13,341 nucleotides of DNA from Gemmatimonadota bacterium (GCA_016180765.1 JACPAP010000218.1:1-13341), one strand, 5' to 3'; numbered from the stretch's first letter, positions 1 to 7,639 are shown. Notes: a model not told the origin generated them from the sequence alone. A program made the numbers and translations.

Positions 1-1242
1 TCTCCGAGCGACGACGGCCAGCGTGTCGCTACCATCATCGGTCGCCTGCACGCCGGCCTGTTCCCAGAAGAAGTGCTGCTCGGGCGCCGTGGGACAGCCG
101 GTGGTGGCGCTGACCGGACCGTTGACCTTCTCCCACCGCATGCTCCCCCGCCGCGGGAACGGGGAGCTCTGCCCCGGCGTCGGGGTGGTCGAGTGCACCA
201 CGATGACGTCGCCGCCACCGCCGGCGGTGCAGTCTCCCCCGCGACACACCGCTCCGACATACTGCGGGCGGTCGTCAAAGTGGTATTCGGTGATCAGTGG
301 CTCGAGGTTGCCGCTCTCCGGATCCTGCACCGTCTTTACCGTCTGGACCCCGAACGACGGAAGCGGATGCCGTCGCCGCTGCTGCCCCAGGCTCACGTCC
401 ACGATGCTGAAATCCGTCCCGCCGGAGTTGGCCACGATCACCGTGTCGGCATTCCCGCCGGTCACGGTGTCCCTCGGCCACAGCGCGATGCCCCAGGGCT
501 TCGAGCCCACGAAGATGGCTGTTCCGAACGTGGTGTCCGAGATCCGGAACACCTCGAGCCGGTCGAGCGCGATGTTGGTGAGATAGATCTCGTTGCGATT
601 GGGGTTGTAGATCGCGTCCGCCACCCGCCCGCCCGCCGGCAGGGGCTTGGTAATCCCGTTCACCACGATGATCGAGTCCGCCAGGACCGGCGAGGTCCGC
701 AGCGTATCCACCCGCGCGGAGTCGTGGTTTCCCACTGCGTCGGTGGCGAACGCCTTGAGGATCACCAGGGCCGGCAGCTGCGTGGCCGTCAGGTTCAGGT
801 TCAGGTTGTCCGTCACCGAGACGTCGGTGAGCGTGCCGCCCAGCGTGGTGGTCTTGCCGGAGATCTGGGCCCCCGCCGTGTCCAGCGCGATCCACCCGAT
901 GGACGCGATGCCGCTCGGGTCCCTGGCCCGCACCGTGATCGAATCCCGCACCTCGGCCCGCTGGGGGACCGTGAACGTCACGATGGGCGGGATGGTGTCG
1001 TTGACCACCAAGAGCACCGTGACGGTGACCGACGAGCTGCTCACGCGCCGCCCGGCCGAGTCCACCGCGAAACCGAAGACGATGAATTGGCCCTCGGGTG
1101 TGCTCGTGGGGATGGTCAGGGTGTCCCGCAGATCCACCGTATCCGGCAGGGCATAGAACGCCGAGTCACTGGCGTTGACCACGCCGATGGCCTGCCACCC
1201 CACGCGCTGAATGCCGGCCTGCTGCGCGGCCAGGACCCGGAT
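1..1242 (-). CDS. Ig-like/beta-propeller lipoprotein, C-terminal piece (frameshifted, runs off window)
   Basis: The frame read from 1242 down to base 1 has no stop and continues the lipoprotein that begins at 1664, after a frameshift near 1243-1247. It starts with a beta-rich, Ig-like segment (IRVLAAQQAGIQRVGW...), followed by a second such domain introduced by NDTIPPIVTFTVPQ and containing ITVRARDPSGIASIGW. After about residue 195 of this piece the style changes to blade-like strands (VADAIYNPNRNEIYLTN, IFVGSKPWGIAL, ADTVIVANSGGTDFSIVDV) that resemble YVTN/NHL beta-propeller repeats. Four cysteines fall in the last part. I infer a secreted or surface-anchored protein for binding or adhesion; no catalytic motif is visible. 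The true C-terminus lies outside the window. Assignment to Ig-like folds is from pattern only. It could be read as a separate gene, but no good start codon with a ribosome site introduces it and its content continues the upstream frame. Confidence 0.7.
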   Translation of the reverse strand, partial: MRVLAAQQAGIQRVGWQAIGVVNASDSAFYALPDTVDLRDTLTIPTSTPEGQFIVFGFAVDSAGRRVSSSSVTVTVLLVVNDTIPPIVTFTVPQRAEVRDSITVRARDPSGIASIGWIALDTAGAQISGKTTTLGGTLTDVSVTDNLNLNLTATQLPALVILKAFATDAVGNHDSARVDTLRTSPVLADSIIVVNGITKPLPAGGRVADAIYNPNRNEIYLTNIALDRLEVFRISDTTFGTAIFVGSKPWGIALWPRDTVTGGNADTVIVANSGGTDFSIVDVSLGQQRRRHPLPSFGVQTVKTVQDPESGNLEPLITEYHFDDRPQYVGAVCRGGDCTAGGGGDVIVVHSTTPTPGQSSPFPRRGSMRWEKVNGPVSATTGCPTAPEQHFFWEQAGVQATDDGSDTLAVVARR

Positions 1243-1664
1243 GAGGTGGCGGTGATGTTGATCGTGCCGCCCACCGTGGAGTTGACTCCCTGCGGCAGGT
1301 CAATGACCTGGCTCACCGAGGTGACGGCGCTGGTGAACGTGATGGTGGTGTCCAGGAGCAAGCCGCCTCGAATCGAGATGGCGATGGTCTTGAGCCCCAG
1401 GTTGTCCGACGCCTGGACGGTGAAGCTGATCTTGCCGGTTGCCTGGATGTCGATCGGATCGCCCGCCGACTTCACGATGGCGACCGTGGGCGGCGCGGTA
1501 TCCGACTCGAAGCCGAGCCGGAAACGCTGCTCGGCGCACGCGAGGAGCAGCCCGGCGACGACCAGGGCCGTTCCAACCCGGAGCGCCGATCTCGCCGCCG
1601 CAGGCCGCGGGATCGGTTGGAACGGTCCGAGGGGCACACCGCCCCTGAGCACAAGGCGCGTCAT
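1116..1664 (-). CDS. Ig-like domain lipoprotein, N-terminal piece (frameshifted)
   Basis: The ATG at 1664 lies 19 bases after the pilQ stop, so it is probably co-transcribed with the pilus operon. A GAG sits about six bases upstream. The protein opens with a 30-residue basic/proline-rich stretch, then a hydrophobic segment ending in a lipobox (LLAC, Cys43), so export and lipidation are likely. Residues from about 54 (DTAPPTVAIVKSAG) to about 135 form a beta-rich bacterial Ig-like domain. After GGTINITAT the frame degrades into Trp/Arg/Ser-rich nonsense and stops at 1116, while sensible protein resumes in another frame at 1242. The last 40 or so residues of this reading are therefore not real. 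In-frame GTG codons at residues 5 and 10 are possible alternative starts. Function is unknown. Its place directly after pilQ suggests an envelope role connected to the pilus, but that is inference. Confidence 0.65.
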   Translation of the reverse strand: MTRLVLRGGVPLGPFQPIPRPAAARSALRVGTALVVAGLLLACAEQRFRLGFESDTAPPTVAIVKSAGDPIDIQATGKISFTVQASDNLGLKTIAISIRGGLLLDTTITFTSAVTSVSQVIDLPQGVNSTVGGTINITATSSGSWPRSRPAFSAWGGRPSAWSTPVTRRSMPCRIRWICGTP

Positions 1665-1683
1665 GGCGATCTCGTCCCTTCCG

Positions 1684-3507
1684 CTAGAGACGATCCGGGG
1701 GAGACGCCCCCGGGAGATCGTCCACGATGTGGGGGGTCACCAGGACCAACAGGTCCCGCCGAATCTCCCGCCGCGACGTGAACCCGAAGATTCGCCCCAG
1801 GATCGGGAGATCTACAAGGAAGGGGATCCCGCTCTTGGAGACCGTGACCTGGGTCACCGTGAGCCCGCCGATCACCGCGGTCTCGCCGTCATTGACCAAG
1901 ATCTGGTTCTCGGCCTCCTGCGTCTGGAAGGTGAAGCCGATGTCCCGCGGGGCCGCCACCACGCTCGAGTTCTCGGCGCGGAGCCTCATGAGGACCTGCC
2001 GGTTGGCGGTGACGTGGGGCGTCACCCGGAGCAGAATACCGGTTTGCTGGTAGTCCACCGTCGCCCGGGTGACCGCGGCTCCGGTCGTCGGCGAGCTCAC
2101 GTCCACCACGCGGATCGGGGTGCGCTCACCCACCAGGATGTAGGCCTGGGTGTTGTCCGCCGTCGAGATCACCGGTTCGGCCTGGAGATCGGAAAGCTCC
2201 ACCGTCTCCAGCGCCTCGAGGAACGACGTCAGGTTGAAGTTGCCGATGGCGGTCGAGAAGATGAGCCGCAGGGCCGCCCCCGCCACGCCGGCGTCCGCGT
2301 TGGCGAGGGCGGAGAGCGAGTTGCCGCCCAGGTCCACCAACACCTCGTCGGCATCGAACTGCTCGGTGGGCCGGACCGCGTCCGGCACGCCGTCGCCGTC
2401 GGTGTCAACCGGCTGGGCCGAGGCGGGGTCGCCCCGCTGGACCAGCCGATTGAAGAACTGGGTGGGCGAGCCCAGGTCGTACTTGATGCCCAGGTTCTCC
2501 AGCTCGGTGCGGTTCACGAACACCAGCCTGGTCTGGATGGAGACCTGGGGGGTGCGCACGTCGAGCTGGCTCAGGAAGTCGCTGTAGTTGCCGATCCGGC
2601 TCACCACATCCGTGATGATCAGGCTGTTGGTAGCGGTGTCGGCGACGATCTTGCCGCGCGACGACTTGATGGCGTCGAGCGCGGGCACCAGGCTCGCCGC
2701 TCGCGCGTAGTTGATCCGCTGGATGGTGGTCTGGAGCGGCTCGATGGAGTCGAGCTTGGCGAGGGCGGCCTGATCGTCCACCCGGATGATGCCCGGGAAC
2801 TCTTCGAAGGCCGCCAGGGCCTGCGCCTGCAGGATTTGATGGAACGCGATGTCCCACGGCTGGTTCTTGACGGTGGCGGTCACCGTCCCGGTGACGCTCT
2901 TCCCCACGATGATGGTCTTGCCGCTGAACGCCGCGAAGCCGGCGATCACGTCGGAGATCGGTGCGTTGTCCCACGACGCGGTGAGGGGCGGCTGCTGCGA
3001 CTGCGCCTGCTGAGCCGGAGGGGCCGAAGCGGCCGGAGGGGCCGCAGCGGCCGCGGAGGCCTCCGCGAACTGCGCCAGGTTCTTGGCCCAGCTGCCGTCG
3101 CCCGACGACCAGGCGGCGAACGAGCGGTCCGTGCCCAGCGACACGGTCACCGCTCCGTTGGCGTAGTCCACCTGATAATCGGTCAGGCGCTCCAGCTCCA
3201 GGACCACGCGCACCACGTCGGGACGGAACTGCGCGTAGCGGACGTCCAGGATGCCGCCGCGGTTCTTCCCGTCGTACTGCACGTACGGCGCCGCCAGGGA
3301 CGCCCCCACCAGATCAATGACCAGGCGGTCCGGATTCCTCAGCGTGAAGTCCTGCACCGTGACGCCGCCGGCGACGTCGATCACCACCTGGGCGCGGCCC
3401 GGACCCGGCATCACGCTGACGGCGGTGACCTCCGCCGGCCCGGGAGCGGGACGGGCAACGGGCGCCGCGGGCCCGAGCCCAACGGCGAGCAACAGCGACA
3501 GCATCAT
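1684..3507 (-). CDS. pilQ: Type IV pilus secretin PilQ
   Basis: The outer-membrane secretin through which the pilus passes. The 607 residues show a short hydrophobic signal sequence (1-20), an AMIN-type domain that binds peptidoglycan (about 27-120, with DFTLRNPDRLVIDLVG), an Ala/Pro/Gln linker (about 148-175), an STN/secretin N0 region (about 176-245, with ASWDNAPISDVIAGFA), an N1 domain (about 257-315, with NSLIITD) and the secretin channel (about 415-595). The channel holds the hallmark IPFLVDLPILGRIF (561-574) and ends in LLVLVTPHIVDD. An aspartate-rich loop, DTDGDGVPD (368-376), sits between N1 and the channel. The ATG overlaps the pilP stop as ATGA, indicating translational coupling. 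One N1 domain is typical of pilus rather than type II secretion secretins. The gene is intact, and assembly into a 12-15-mer ring is expected from the family. Confidence 0.97.
   Translation of the reverse strand: MMLSLLLAVGLGPAAPVARPAPGPAEVTAVSVMPGPGRAQVVIDVAGGVTVQDFTLRNPDRLVIDLVGASLAAPYVQYDGKNRGGILDVRYAQFRPDVVRVVLELERLTDYQVDYANGAVTVSLGTDRSFAAWSSGDGSWAKNLAQFAEASAAAAAPPAASAPPAQQAQSQQPPLTASWDNAPISDVIAGFAAFSGKTIIVGKSVTGTVTATVKNQPWDIAFHQILQAQALAAFEEFPGIIRVDDQAALAKLDSIEPLQTTIQRINYARAASLVPALDAIKSSRGKIVADTATNSLIITDVVSRIGNYSDFLSQLDVRTPQVSIQTRLVFVNRTELENLGIKYDLGSPTQFFNRLVQRGDPASAQPVDTDGDGVPDAVRPTEQFDADEVLVDLGGNSLSALANADAGVAGAALRLIFSTAIGNFNLTSFLEALETVELSDLQAEPVISTADNTQAYILVGERTPIRVVDVSSPTTGAAVTRATVDYQQTGILLRVTPHVTANRQVLMRLRAENSSVVAAPRDIGFTFQTQEAENQILVNDGETAVIGGLTVTQVTVSKSGIPFLVDLPILGRIFGFTSRREIRRDLLVLVTPHIVDDLPGASPPDRL
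3014..3049. repeat. Tandem 18-bp repeat, two copies, in the PilQ linker
   Basis: Two adjacent 18-base units (3014-3031 and 3032-3049) differ at one base. Read on the minus strand they encode the Ala/Pro part of the flexible linker between the AMIN and N0 domains of PilQ. The 18-base unit keeps frame, so copy-number change would lengthen or shorten the linker by six residues. Confidence 0.7.
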
Positions 3508-4016
3508 GGAATCCCCTCCTGCTTCGGCAGCGCCAGCGTCACCTGACGCGTGACGCCGAACTCTTCGAGCGAGAAGATCACTTCCCGGGGCCGGATCGCG
3601 ACGACCCGCAGGCGCCCCAACTCGTCGTCCACGCGCACGTCATAGCGCTTGTTCACCGACACGTCCCGCAGCACGGCCACGCTGCGCGCCGGGTAGCGAC
3701 CGTCGTAGAGCACCGTGGTCAGCCGGAGGTCCTCCAGCAGGGGCCGGATGTCTCCCGAGGTGAGCAGCGACTGCAACGGATCCCGCCCGGCGCTGCGATA
3801 CGCGAACACCTCTCGCACCAGGCCGGTCCGGGTCCCCAGGGTGTCCTGCATGGCGCTGTCCGGCGCCGCTTGCCCGGGGGGCTGCGCTCCGGGCTGGGTC
3901 GTCCCCGGCGGGGCCCGCTGCGCCGCCGGCGTCCCGGGAGCGGGGGGCGGGGCCTGGTCGCCGCCGCACGCCAGCCCTGCCAGCGCCAGGGCCACGGGGA
4001 GGATGCACCGGTTCAC
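3504..4016 (-). CDS. pilP: Type IV pilus assembly lipoprotein PilP
   Basis: Inner-membrane lipoprotein of the PilMNOP alignment complex, which bridges PilN/PilO to the periplasmic N-domains of PilQ. The 170 residues start at a GTG that overlaps the pilO stop as GTGA. A signal peptide ends at Cys17 (LAGLAC); the residue at -3 is Gly rather than the usual Leu, so the lipobox is imperfect. A Pro/Gln/Ala-rich disordered linker follows (about 20-55). The folded domain (about 60-168) contains RDPLQSLL and a beta-sandwich-like run ending VTRQVTLALP, as in the PilP family. Size and position between pilO and pilQ are as expected. The stop overlaps the pilQ ATG by four bases. Confidence 0.92.
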   Translation of the reverse strand: MNRCILPVALALAGLACGGDQAPPPAPGTPAAQRAPPGTTQPGAQPPGQAAPDSAMQDTLGTRTGLVREVFAYRSAGRDPLQSLLTSGDIRPLLEDLRLTTVLYDGRYPARSVAVLRDVSVNKRYDVRVDDELGRLRVVAIRPREVIFSLEEFGVTRQVTLALPKQEGIP

Positions 4017-4624
4017 CGCTGCTGCCCTCCGCCCACCGTGTCCGCCGCCCCCGGCTTGACGAAGGTCCGCAGCTGGAACGTGGCCTGCGCCAGCGCACCG
4101 GTGGTGTCCCTGTAGGTGTTCGCCGCCGTCTGGCTCGCCCGCGTCACCGCGACCTCCAATGGCACCATGATGCGCCGCAGGGACGCCACGTCCGCCAGGA
4201 ATTCGCCGATTTCGTCGTAGTGCCCGATCACGGAGAACCGGTAGCGGTGGGTCTCGAAGGGGCGCCCCGGACCGGGACTCATGGGCGTGATCTCGGCGAT
4301 CTCCACCCCGCGCCGCTTGGCCCGCGCCGAGACGTCGTCAATCAGGCTGGGCACCTCGGCGCCGGTGGGCACCAAGGTCCGCATGACTCCGAGGCTCGCC
4401 TCGAAATCACGCACCCGCCGGCGCAGCGCCTCCACCGTGCCGGACGCCAGGTCCCTCCTGGCCGAATCCACCCGGGCCTGAAGCGAGTCGATCCGGATCC
4501 GCATACCCGCCATCTCGGCGACCTTGGGCGCACGCCAGTACATCCAGAAAGCCACCACCGCCACGACCGCCAGGAAGATGGCGAAGCCCAGGAGCTGTTG
4601 CCGTTGTTTCGCGTCGAGCGCCAT
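4013..4624 (-). CDS. pilO: Type IV pilus alignment protein PilO
   Basis: Bitopic inner-membrane protein that dimerises with PilN in the PilMNOP complex. The 203 residues show a short cytoplasmic tail, one transmembrane helix (about 11-31), a periplasmic coiled coil (about 35-85) and a ferredoxin-like domain with the family signature GHYDEIGEFLADVASLRRIM (134-153). The start at 4624 is supported by AGAGG seven bases upstream. The gene lies nine bases after pilN and overlaps pilP by four bases, so the order and coupling are canonical. Confidence 0.94.
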   Translation of the reverse strand: MALDAKQRQQLLGFAIFLAVVAVVAFWMYWRAPKVAEMAGMRIRIDSLQARVDSARRDLASGTVEALRRRVRDFEASLGVMRTLVPTGAEVPSLIDDVSARAKRRGVEIAEITPMSPGPGRPFETHRYRFSVIGHYDEIGEFLADVASLRRIMVPLEVAVTRASQTAANTYRDTTGALAQATFQLRTFVKPGAADTVGGGQQR

Positions 4625-4633
4625 GCCGTGCCT

Positions 4634-5311
4634 CTACCGAACCGATTCCAGGACCGGCGCCGTACGGATGAAGGCCGAGTCCGCCTGCCGGAACGTCACG
4701 CTGATAGTGAACGACAGAACCGGTCTCTCCTTCTCGACCACCGTCTTGGTCGCTCCAGCGACGACGTTGGTGAGCCACGGGGACTCCCCCAGTTGCCGCA
4801 GGAACCGGGTGTATCCGCCCATGTCGCCGGTCCGCCCGTCCAGCAGAACCTGGACCGCCGGCTTGGCCAGGCTGTCCGCTCCCGCCGCCCCGCCGCCGCT
4901 GGGGACCACGGCCACCGACTCGAGCCAGGTGAAATCCGGGAGGGCCTTGGTGATCTCCTCCAGGATGTGGGGCCAGACGTAGCGGTCCGAGTCGATCGCC
5001 CGGATCGCGTCCAGCTCCGCCACCAGGGAGTCCCGCAGCCGCTCTTCTTTGCGCTTCTGGTTGATGAGGGCCTCGAACCGGCGGGCATCCGCCTCCACCC
5101 GGCTCAGGTCCTGCTGCATGGCTGCCAGCTTCCGGCCCTCGGTGACGTAGATGAACCCCACCACCACCAGCACCGCGGCCCAGGCGCCCACCGCCCCGAG
5201 GAGCAGGGGGTCCTTGACCTGCGCCAGCAGGGCCTTGAAGTCTGGCATCGCGAGCCCCGCAGCGGCTCGCTTTTTCCGCTTCTGGCCGGGAAGCAGGTTG
5301 ATTTCGATCAT
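4634..5311 (-). CDS. pilN: Type IV pilus assembly protein PilN
   Basis: Inner-membrane partner of PilO. Its cytoplasmic N-terminal peptide inserts into PilM. The motif INLLP (residues 4-8) is present, followed by a basic/linker region, a transmembrane helix (about 36-57), a charged coiled coil (about 59-105) and a periplasmic ferredoxin-like fold (about 112-210). The protein has 225 residues, somewhat longer than many PilN because of a 25-residue insert between INLLP and the membrane helix. A Gly/Ala-rich loop lies near 138-147. The ATG follows the pilM stop by six bases and has only a weak ribosome site, so it may rely on coupling to pilM. Confidence 0.94.
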   Translation of the reverse strand: MIEINLLPGQKRKKRAAAGLAMPDFKALLAQVKDPLLLGAVGAWAAVLVVVGFIYVTEGRKLAAMQQDLSRVEADARRFEALINQKRKEERLRDSLVAELDAIRAIDSDRYVWPHILEEITKALPDFTWLESVAVVPSGGGAAGADSLAKPAVQVLLDGRTGDMGGYTRFLRQLGESPWLTNVVAGATKTVVEKERPVLSFTISVTFRQADSAFIRTAPVLESVR

Positions 5312-5317
5312 GGCTGC

Positions 5318-6367
5318 TTAGTTCAGCTTCCTGAGCGCCAGCCCCACGGCCAGCATCAGGAGAGGCGCCACCTCGTCCAGGGCGAGGCTGCCAAAGGCGT
5401 CATCCTTGACCGTCAGGCCCTTGATGGGGTCGGCCACCTCGATCGGGAGGCGGAGGCGCTCGCCTAACGTGTCTGCCAGGCCGGGGATGCGGGCCCCCCC
5501 ACCGGAGCAATAGAGACGCTGGATCTGCCCCGCGTCCCGTGACGCCGAGGCCAAAAAGGCTCCGGCCCGCTCCACGCCCACGCCGATCTCCTCGCCCCGG
5601 TTCTTGACGAAGGGATCCAGATCCGGGCTCCGCTCGAACCCCTGGAGCAGGCGGTCCGCGTCCTCGGCCGACATGCCTCGCTCCCGCTGGAGGTCTTCGC
5701 GGAACTTGCGGGTGCCCACGCTCAAGTCCCGGGTGAGGAGGGGCACGCCATCCTGGAGGATGTTCACGTTGGTCACTTCGTGACCGATGTGGATCATGGC
5801 CGCCACCCCCTGCATGGCCTCCGGGTAGTTCACCTCGAAGGCGTTGTGCAGGGCGAACGCGTCCACGTCCACGATCGCCGGATCCAACCCGGCGTCCGTC
5901 AGCAGGGCCGCCCGGTTCTCCACCAACTCCCGCTTGGCCGCTACCAGGAGGACGTCCATCTGGACCCCCTCGCCCTCCGGGTCCAGGACCTGGAAGTCCA
6001 ACTGGACTCCTTCAATGTCAAACGGGACGTGCTGCTGCGCTTCCCAGCGGACCACGTCGGCCGCATCGCTTTCCTTCATGCGGTCCACCTGGATCTTCTT
6101 GATGATCACGTCGCGCCCGCCCACGGCGGCCACCACCCGCTTCTGCTTGAGGCCGGCGGCCTCCAAGGCGCTCCGGATGGCGTCCCCCACTACCCCGGGG
6201 TCCATGATTTCCCCCTCGACGATGGCGTCCTGAAGCACGGGCGCCACGCCGACCTTGGCCAGCACCGGCTCGCCCTTGCCATGGTTAACCGAGACCACCT
6301 TGATCAGGCCGCTGCCGATGTCCAGCCCGACCGTCGTCTTTGAGCCCCCGAGACCGAAAAGCGCCAT
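5318..6367 (-). CDS. pilM: Type IV pilus assembly ATPase-fold protein PilM
   Basis: Cytoplasmic actin-like protein that binds the PilN tail and couples the motor to the alignment complex. The 349 residues include the phosphate-1 loop GLDIGSGLIKVV (14-25), the PilM-typical WEAQQHVPFDIE (about 108-119), the phosphate-2 region IHIGHEVTNVNIL (192-204) and the adenosine motif SGGGARIPGL (288-297). Length and motifs are as expected and the gene is intact. It is the first gene of the pilMNOPQ operon. The ATG is preceded by AGGGAG at short spacing, and a sigma-70-like promoter lies 45-75 bases upstream. Confidence 0.96.
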   Translation of the reverse strand: MALFGLGGSKTTVGLDIGSGLIKVVSVNHGKGEPVLAKVGVAPVLQDAIVEGEIMDPGVVGDAIRSALEAAGLKQKRVVAAVGGRDVIIKKIQVDRMKESDAADVVRWEAQQHVPFDIEGVQLDFQVLDPEGEGVQMDVLLVAAKRELVENRAALLTDAGLDPAIVDVDAFALHNAFEVNYPEAMQGVAAMIHIGHEVTNVNILQDGVPLLTRDLSVGTRKFREDLQRERGMSAEDADRLLQGFERSPDLDPFVKNRGEEIGVGVERAGAFLASASRDAGQIQRLYCSGGGARIPGLADTLGERLRLPIEVADPIKGLTVKDDAFGSLALDEVAPLLMLAVGLALRKLN

Positions 6368-6411
6368 ATCTCCCTACAGGTTAAGCACATAAGGGGGTAG
6401 AGCGGACGACA

Positions 6412-6440
6412 ACAGTACGACCCACCCTGGTTTTTGTCAA
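6412..6440 (-). promoter_or_regulatory. Sigma-70-like promoter of pilMNOPQ
   Basis: On the minus strand a perfect -35 TTGACA (6440-6435) is followed after 17 bases by TACTGT (6417-6412), a weak -10. The predicted start of transcription near 6405 leaves a leader of about 38 bases before the pilM ATG. The surrounding bases are more AT-rich than the genes, which fits a promoter. The -10 matches only three of six consensus bases. Confidence 0.5.
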
Positions 6441-6484
6441 GCTCCAAGATACTTTAAGCGACAACAAACAACTCTTCGCTGGCC

Positions 6485-6500
6485 AGTGAGTTACGTCACT
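6485..6500. promoter_or_regulatory. Inverted repeat AGTGA-N6-TCACT upstream of pilM (possible operator)
   Basis: Perfect five-base arms around a six-base centre, about 80-95 bases upstream of the predicted pilM transcription start. The adjoining 6496-6530 repeats TCAC four times at irregular spacing. The position would suit an activator site. No regulator can be named. Confidence 0.3.
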
Positions 6501-6533
6501 TCACCTCGCTCACGTCCTTCACTCGCCTCTGTA

Positions 6534-6559
6534 GCCGCCTCGGCCGGTTTTGAGGCGGC
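6534..6559 (-). terminator. GC-rich hairpin after minor pilin set 2 (no T-run)
   Basis: A perfect eight-base-pair stem (GCCGCCTC / GAGGCGGC) with a ten-base loop starts 18 bases after the stop of the PilX-like gene at 6578. On the minus strand it is not followed by a run of T, so intrinsic termination is doubtful. It may slow polymerase or protect the 3' end. The rest of the 210-base gap (6368-6577) holds the pilM promoter and the inverted repeat, and no gene. Confidence 0.35.
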
Positions 6560-6577
6560 AACTTCTCCGAACGACCC

Positions 6578-7627
6578 TCAGTAAAGCCCTGCCCACCCGC
6601 GTTCCGCCAGCGGCATCAGGATCGCCGATCCGGTGAGCGCCCGGCTCACGGCGCAGCTCGAGAACTGGATGGCGGAGCGGCCCAGGACGCCGCTCTGGTC
6701 GAGGGAGACGGCCCCGGCGATGACGGCGCCCGTAAGCCGGGCGCCCACGCCGGAGGTCCTGAGGGTGCCTCTGACCAGCACAGGGCCGACGAACTCGAAT
6801 CCCCCCCCGAGCGTGAGGTCGCCGTTCACCATCAGCACGCCTTGACCCCGGATGCCATCCAGGCTCAGGTCCGACTCCGCCCAGATGGCCGGGAAGTAGC
6901 TGCCACAGGGGCCGTCCGGATCCCGTGGGTCTCCCCAATTGTAGGGGTCCTCGGTGTTGCAGGCAGCACCGCTCAGACTAGGCCGGACCATCCTAACGTG
7001 GCCGGCGGGCTGCACCGCATTGGTGGCGAAGTTCCGAAGCGAATCGAAGGGAAGGTCCCCGAAGAGGCAGCGGAGGCCGCATCCCGAGGGCCCCGCCGGG
7101 CCCTCGATGCGGACGGCCGGCAGGGTCGGCCCGGTGGGAGGGCAGGCGGCCCAGCCTGGGGGCGGCACATCGGTGCCCGTGACGTCCGAAGCGCCGCCCA
7201 GCCCGAGAGGGCCTAGGGTCTTGAGCGCCGCATCCACGTTGACCGGCAGGGGGCTCAGGCGGAGCACCACGACCACGCGTTGCCGCGAAGACCGATCCCA
7301 GCTGAACCCGTCCGCCTGGCTGAGGTAGAGCATGGCGCTCAGGCGTCGTACACGGTGTTGGAACCAGCCGGTGGTGGTGGTGCCGATGGCCGTGGCGGTC
7401 CCGCCAACCGGCAGGTCTCGGTAGGCCTCCGCGCCCCAGGCCGTCACGGGCTCCAAGGCGGCCGCTTCCGCCGTTGCGAACGCCTGCTGTTGGCGGACCG
7501 TGTTACGGCCAATGCGTTGCTCTTGAAGGGCGATGAACACGGATCCTGCCACCATTGCGCCCACCACCAGCAGCGCCACGATCGCCGCGACGAGCGCGAC
7601 ACCCCGTTCGCTCTCAGGCCGCTTCAC
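6578..7627 (-). CDS. PilX-like minor pilin, set 2
   Basis: The 349 residues start at GTG 7627 with GGAG six bases upstream, 12 bases after the preceding gene. The N-terminus SERG|VALVAAIVALLVV is a prepilin-like signal with cleavage expected after Gly9, then a hydrophobic helix (10-33). The mature position 5 is Ala14, not Glu, as in PilX/GspK-type tip pilins. A helical part (about 34-65, QQQAFATAEAAALEPVTAW) matches the PilX N-terminal domain. The C-terminal half has six cysteines and Gly-rich repeats (VNGDLTLGGG, VGPVLVRGTLRTSG, LTGAVIAGAVSLDQSG) that look like a beta-solenoid. It is the last gene of set 2. I infer an envelope-exposed role at the pilus tip; the ligand is unknown. Confidence 0.8.
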   Translation of the reverse strand: MKRPESERGVALVAAIVALLVVGAMVAGSVFIALQEQRIGRNTVRQQQAFATAEAAALEPVTAWGAEAYRDLPVGGTATAIGTTTTGWFQHRVRRLSAMLYLSQADGFSWDRSSRQRVVVVLRLSPLPVNVDAALKTLGPLGLGGASDVTGTDVPPPGWAACPPTGPTLPAVRIEGPAGPSGCGLRCLFGDLPFDSLRNFATNAVQPAGHVRMVRPSLSGAACNTEDPYNWGDPRDPDGPCGSYFPAIWAESDLSLDGIRGQGVLMVNGDLTLGGGFEFVGPVLVRGTLRTSGVGARLTGAVIAGAVSLDQSGVLGRSAIQFSSCAVSRALTGSAILMPLAERGWAGLY

Positions 7628-7639
7628 GATGTGCTCCGT

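Noticed and set aside
781..800. Short AGGTTC hexamer repeat
   Set aside because: Only three units, explained by an Asn-Leu alternation in a beta strand of the lipoprotein.
73..3546. Plus-strand open frame of 1157 codons
   Set aside because: It is antisense to pilQ and the lipoprotein. Its translation is dominated by Arg, Gly, His and Asp without domains, as expected of a frame opposite GC-rich genes.
4220..5467. Plus-strand open frame of 415 codons
   Set aside because: It lies antisense to pilO, pilN and part of pilM, all of which have clear family motifs. Its own composition is His/Arg/Gln-rich and unlike any protein family.
1684..6367. Type II secretion system instead of type IV pilus
   Set aside because: The M-N-O-P-Q order, the PilP lipoprotein, the AMIN domain and the single N1 domain in the secretin are pilus features; no GspE, GspF or GspG is present.
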